From Treponema sp. Marseille-Q4130 (GTDB taxonomy: Bacteria; Spirochaetota; Spirochaetia; Treponematales; Treponemataceae), in contig NZ_JACSET010000002.1 in the NCBI RefSeq assembly GCF_014334325.1, forward strand, positions 342,699 through 406,698: a stretch of 64,000 nt of DNA, written 5' to 3'. This document shows, in pieces, positions 60,978-64,000 of the stretch (positions within the stretch are counted from its first letter, which is position 1; each line of letters begins with the position of its first letter). The notes below the pieces were generated by a model. That model ran no database searches, had not been told where the DNA came from, and was given only the letters and a program-made list of their open reading frames with translations. The translations under genes and the position numbers were made by a program.

Positions 60978-62411
60978 TCACACCCTATTCAATTCCTGCA
61001 TCATTGCAGGGCGCCGCCGATAGGCGCTGCGGAATTCTGCCATAAGCCTTTGAACCAGGTCTTTGCCGCCCGGATAGCGCTTCATTCTTTTTAATAAATC
61101 GGCTATCTCCTGATAGACACCCCGATCCGAAGTATATGCGGCCTTTTTCCGTACGACCTCTTCATATCGCTTCAGAATTTTTTCAGGCGCCAAATCTTTT
61201 ATAAGATCCTCGTATTCGAGAATATAATAAATCCCCTGAGCTTCCAAGGCCAATTTCAAAAGCCGATCATATAATCCGTCGTATGCATATAAGTGATCAA
61301 TGCGATGAATATCTTCTTGTTTGAAAATGATTTCCCGTTTTTCTTCCCATTCATCGGCAGTGTAATATGTTTTTAATTCTTTATAGGTATCGATATCTCC
61401 GGGATCATATTCCAATACAATACGCCATAACTCATCTTTATATTTTTCACGCTGCCCCGTTTGCGCATATATTTCTTTTAATTTTCCGCTATACGCCAGT
61501 ATCAGACCGCGGTAGCCTGTATCGACAAGCTTCCCTTCTTCCAGCAGCTGAATCGCTTCTTCATATCGCTTCATTCGTATACATTCGTCTACATAATATT
61601 TTCGGATGTCGCTTAAATCGATATATTTTTTACAATACTCATCAATATCTTTTTGCGAAAAGTTGAGCTGCCTCATAACCTGCAGATGATATTTTGCCCA
61701 CGTTTTTGCAGCGTATTCATTGATGCAATCTTCTTCGGGATGCAAAAAGGCTTCAACTTGTGCCGCTGAAAATACCAGCTTATCCTGCAAAAATTCCTCT
61801 TCGGAAAAATCGGAAAAAAGCAGCTCTTCAATATAATCCTGTAAATAGTCGAGCGTATCATCGCCCATCATCAAGCTTTTACATTCCTGATACAGTATCT
61901 TTTTTACTTCCGGATCGCACCTTTCCAAGATCGTTTGCAACAGTGTAATACAATTACAGGCTATTGCTCCGAGCGTACCGTTCGAATCGTCTATCGCGAC
62001 ATTTCCTAATGCTATAAACACGTACCGTATCAGCTGAAACGCATTGATATATTCTTTGTTGTCAATGATTTCCGTGATCGTTTTTTGCAGAAATTCCGAC
62101 AGCTCGTTATAAAATCCGCGAGAGTCATAATATGAAATATATCCGTATTTATCGGCATGGCATATACAAATTCTGTCGATTGCCTGTTTATATATTTTCA
62201 AATCATCGCTTGAAATGCCACAGCGCATTTTTAATTTAAATTGCTGTAAAAGCATCGGATCGTCTGTCAGCACATCGATCAAAAAAGCTCTGATGTCCTC
62301 ACTATCGGTATTGTCAACAAGTTCTTTAATCGAAAAAGCCGCACAGGATTCATTACTGCTCGCCGTCTTATTTTCATCATTTTTAAAAGCGGCATTTTCC
62401 GTCTTGTCCAT
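60978..62411 (-). CDS. Helical-repeat protein like the C-terminal part of SWIM zinc-finger proteins
   Basis: A 477-residue soluble, wholly helical protein. The C-terminal part (KILKRYEEVVRKKAAYTSDR, then YQEIADLLKRMKRYPGGKDL) resembles the tail of bacterial SWIM zinc-finger proteins, but the SWIM motif itself (C-x-C...C-x-H) is absent. TPR-like units lie between 260 and 420. The ATG at 62411 has GGAG five bases before it, whereas the upstream ATG at 62444 has no ribosome site. GC content is intermediate between the host genes and the restriction system. Confidence 0.5.
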   Translation of the reverse strand: MDKTENAAFKNDENKTASSNESCAAFSIKELVDNTDSEDIRAFLIDVLTDDPMLLQQFKLKMRCGISSDDLKIYKQAIDRICICHADKYGYISYYDSRGFYNELSEFLQKTITEIIDNKEYINAFQLIRYVFIALGNVAIDDSNGTLGAIACNCITLLQTILERCDPEVKKILYQECKSLMMGDDTLDYLQDYIEELLFSDFSEEEFLQDKLVFSAAQVEAFLHPEEDCINEYAAKTWAKYHLQVMRQLNFSQKDIDEYCKKYIDLSDIRKYYVDECIRMKRYEEAIQLLEEGKLVDTGYRGLILAYSGKLKEIYAQTGQREKYKDELWRIVLEYDPGDIDTYKELKTYYTADEWEEKREIIFKQEDIHRIDHLYAYDGLYDRLLKLALEAQGIYYILEYEDLIKDLAPEKILKRYEEVVRKKAAYTSDRGVYQEIADLLKRMKRYPGGKDLVQRLMAEFRSAYRRRPAMMQELNRV

Positions 62412-62523
62412 AATACTCCAAACCTCGATGCAATATTTCATCATCGAATAATTTTTTCCAATCCATAATTACGGTATAGTATACAACAAAAGGGATCGTC
62501 AATATGTCGTTGCGTTAATATGA

Positions 62524-62718
62524 TCAAGCTCGCAAAAACTTTATAAATCCGACAACTAACGAAATACCATAACAAATTATCGCAATGTAAATAGCGATAA
62601 AAACCTTCTTTTCCTTGATTCTTTTATAAGCCTTTTCATCCTTTACTATTACAAACAATATAAAAATCAATGCCGCCGGTATGATATTCATTTCAATATA
62701 GTTCATCAGCGCTTTCAT
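62524..62718 (-). CDS. Small two-helix membrane protein
   Basis: A 64-residue protein with two predicted membrane helices (IIPAALIFILFVIVKD and VFIAIYIAIICYGISLVVGF) joined by a basic loop. A GGGA site precedes the ATG by seven bases. It lies downstream of another hypothetical membrane protein (74 bp). No family is recognised. Confidence 0.5.
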   Translation of the reverse strand: MKALMNYIEMNIIPAALIFILFVIVKDEKAYKRIKEKKVFIAIYIAIICYGISLVVGFIKFLRA

Positions 62719-62792
62719 ATTATTTCCCTAATCAATATTTTACCGGAAATTTCCTTAAATTATTAATATTACGTACTATACAATCCGCCCTC

Positions 62793-63326
62793 TTAAAATG
62801 CATCCAGCGGCACGAAACGCTTATACGGTTTTCCGTCGCTTATCTTTGCTTCTCGAATAAATATTTTATCTTGAGTGCCGATTGAATCCATAAAAAATTT
62901 ATACCTCGTGTAGGTATCACCTCCGTATCGGTAATCGTAGAATTCCATATATCTGCTGTATGTTCCGCGCTTATTGGTATAAAACACAAATCCTGCAGTT
63001 CCCGCTTCCGGTTTCGGCGTCCTATTATTCGGATACATTTTGTAGATATCAGAAATTTTATAATTATTCGGATCCCATATTATTCCGTTCTGAGCTTTCG
63101 GATCAAATCCGTTTTCAAGCGCAGCTTTCCCCGCATAAAAGCCGCATGTCGTATTTGCATCATAAAAAATAAGATTATAGAGCCGAGAAGCGAATATTCC
63201 ATTGATAATCCATAAAATACAACCAACTGAAAAAATCAAGTCATTGTGATACATTCCACCGAGACACATGACCGACAATGTCGGCAGAGTTACAATAAAA
63301 TATCCCCATTTTTCTCGTATCCTCAT
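62793..63326 (-). CDS. Hypothetical membrane-anchored protein
   Basis: A 177-residue protein with two N-terminal membrane helices (about 12-28 and 34-52) and a soluble C-terminal part of about 115 residues rich in Tyr, Asp and Gly, with the repeated form YMEFYDYRYGGDTYTRYKFF. The ATG at 63326 is preferred to a GTG two codons upstream; neither has a strong ribosome site. Function unknown. It diverges from the MazE remnant. Confidence 0.5.
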   Translation of the reverse strand: MRIREKWGYFIVTLPTLSVMCLGGMYHNDLIFSVGCILWIINGIFASRLYNLIFYDANTTCGFYAGKAALENGFDPKAQNGIIWDPNNYKISDIYKMYPNNRTPKPEAGTAGFVFYTNKRGTYSRYMEFYDYRYGGDTYTRYKFFMDSIGTQDKIFIREAKISDGKPYKRFVPLDAF

Positions 63327-63374
63327 ATTCACTTTTTTATTATAATGGCGGGCGATCCCTTTTTTTCATTTCCC

Positions 63375-63403
63375 TTGACAGCCGAGATTATACATTATAT
63401 ACA
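63375..63403 (+). promoter_or_regulatory. Promoter ahead of the MazE remnant
   Basis: TTGACA (63375-63380), 17-base spacer, TATACA (63398-63403). A GAAGG ribosome site precedes the ATG at 63425. Confidence 0.55.
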
Positions 63404-63424
63404 CTTAATATACGAAGGTACAGT

Positions 63425-63576
63425 ATGCAGAGGATAGTTCAAAAATGGGCAACAGTCTCGGTTTTAGAATTCCTTCTCGTTGGGCAAAAGATAACAATAT
63501 AAAGAACGGCAGCAAAATTAAAGTAATTGCTGAAATAAGGAAAAACAGTCATTCTTTCTCAGAAAAAATCGCTTGA
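63425..63576 (+). pseudogene. Frameshifted MazE-type antitoxin remnant
   Basis: Translation from 63425 gives MQRIVQKW, then leaves frame; one frame over, from 63445, reads MGNSLGFRIPSRWAKDNNI and on to a TGA at 63574. Joined, they form the AbrB/MazE hallmark KWGNSLGFRIP. The break is explained by loss of one G in a TGGGG run at about 63446-63449. The C-terminal end is also cut short (about 50 residues against 75-85), and no MazF toxin follows. An ATG at 63445 could still start a truncated form. Confidence 0.75.
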
Positions 63577-63579
63577 TAG

Positions 63580-64000
63580 ATGGATTACCTACATTTTATT
63601 ATCATCATAGTAATTACTTTTTTCTTTTCTTTATATTTTTACAAAACAAACAAGAAAAATTCTAATGTGTATATACCACAGAATAAAAATGATGATACCG
63701 TGAAAGATCAGACTCAAAGAACACCTTTTGACGAGAATAAAGCTGAGAATGCAGAAAATAAAGAAATTGATGATTATAAAATTGAAATAATATATTATTG
63801 GATAACACAAAAAGTCTTTCCTAATAAAAATATAGATTACAATATTCTAAAAGAAAAAATTATCAAAACAATTGGCTTACTTCCGGAAATTTTAGAAGAT
63901 AAAACTACATTCATCCAAAAGGAACAAGATGGATTTATAAAAGAAATATTAGGCAGAATAGAATATTCCTCTTCATTTAAATATTTTGTAATACATAAAG
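63580..64000 (+). CDS. Membrane-anchored hypothetical protein, 3' end outside window
   Basis: The frame opens with ATG at 63580, four bases after the stop of the MazE remnant, and is still open at the right edge (140 codons). An N-terminal membrane helix (LHFIIIIVITFFFSLYFY) is followed by a polar Asn/Asp/Glu/Lys linker (about 25-65) and a helical domain. There is no clear ribosome site. Strong AT-richness agrees with acquired DNA. No family recognised. Confidence 0.55.
   Translation, partial: MDYLHFIIIIVITFFFSLYFYKTNKKNSNVYIPQNKNDDTVKDQTQRTPFDENKAENAENKEIDDYKIEIIYYWITQKVFPNKNIDYNILKEKIIKTIGLLPEILEDKTTFIQKEQDGFIKEILGRIEYSSSFKYFVIHK

Noticed and set aside
1-64000. CRISPR array, rRNA operon or intact insertion sequence
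   Set aside because: No regularly spaced repeats, rRNA signatures or transposase motifs were seen on either strand.

Overview
The window looks like a chromosomal segment of a Treponema-type spirochete. This rests on gene content: a V-type rather than F-type ATPase, SpoVG beside IspE, the Ctc form of ribosomal protein L25, LptF/LptG-like permeases next to dut and tgt, and spirochaetal-style lipoproteins. GC content is roughly half over most of the window and clearly lower from about 58.3 kb to the right end. I cannot name the species.

Layout. (1) 1-8.8 kb, plus strand: a catabolic cluster with the end of a NhaC-like permease, two YtcJ-type amidohydrolases, an M28 metallopeptidase, an ATC-hydrolase-like protein, a zinc methyltransferase of the UroD/MtaA family and an M20 amidohydrolase. 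(2) 8.9-18.5 kb, minus strand: a HEAT-repeat exported protein, tgt, two LptF/LptG-like permeases, dut, pnp, rpsO and a ribF that seems to lack its riboflavin-kinase motif. Two related structured repeats of 238 and 280 bp lie between these genes. (3) 18.6-26 kb: ilvE with a histone-like lysine/alanine tail, a PpiD/SurA-like protein, an epimerase with a C-terminal zinc knuckle, a steroid-5-alpha-reductase-like membrane protein and a DUF115 protein. (4) 26-34 kb, minus strand: hicAB, lepA, an HtrA-like lipoprotein, a TPR/calcium-loop protein, tilS and L25. (5) 34.5-41.8 kb: tRNA-Gln, spoVG, ispE, a very acidic small protein facing away from them, and the classical rplU-prp-rpmA-obgE-nadD-yqeK-LCP-rsfS cluster, interrupted by a 254-bp fold-back element. 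(6) 42-46.5 kb: a two-gene iron-type ABC transporter without its ATPase, and a DegP-like protease. (7) 46.6-58.3 kb, minus strand: secG, a PtsN-like protein, a nine-gene V-ATPase operon, a universal stress protein, a J-domain protein and map. (8) 58.3-64 kb: an AT-rich acquired region with a MvaI/BcnI-family restriction-modification system and its own regulator, orphan hypothetical genes, a frameshifted MazE remnant and a gene cut by the window end.

The themes that stand out are several strong promoters placed so close to start codons that the mRNAs should be leaderless or nearly so, two operators sitting inside the -35/-10 spacer of such promoters (hicAB and the methyltransferase), a family of short hairpin repeats placed ahead of genes in a constant orientation, and larger structured intergenic repeats with limited evidence of conserved pairing. 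There is no CRISPR array, rRNA operon or intact insertion sequence.
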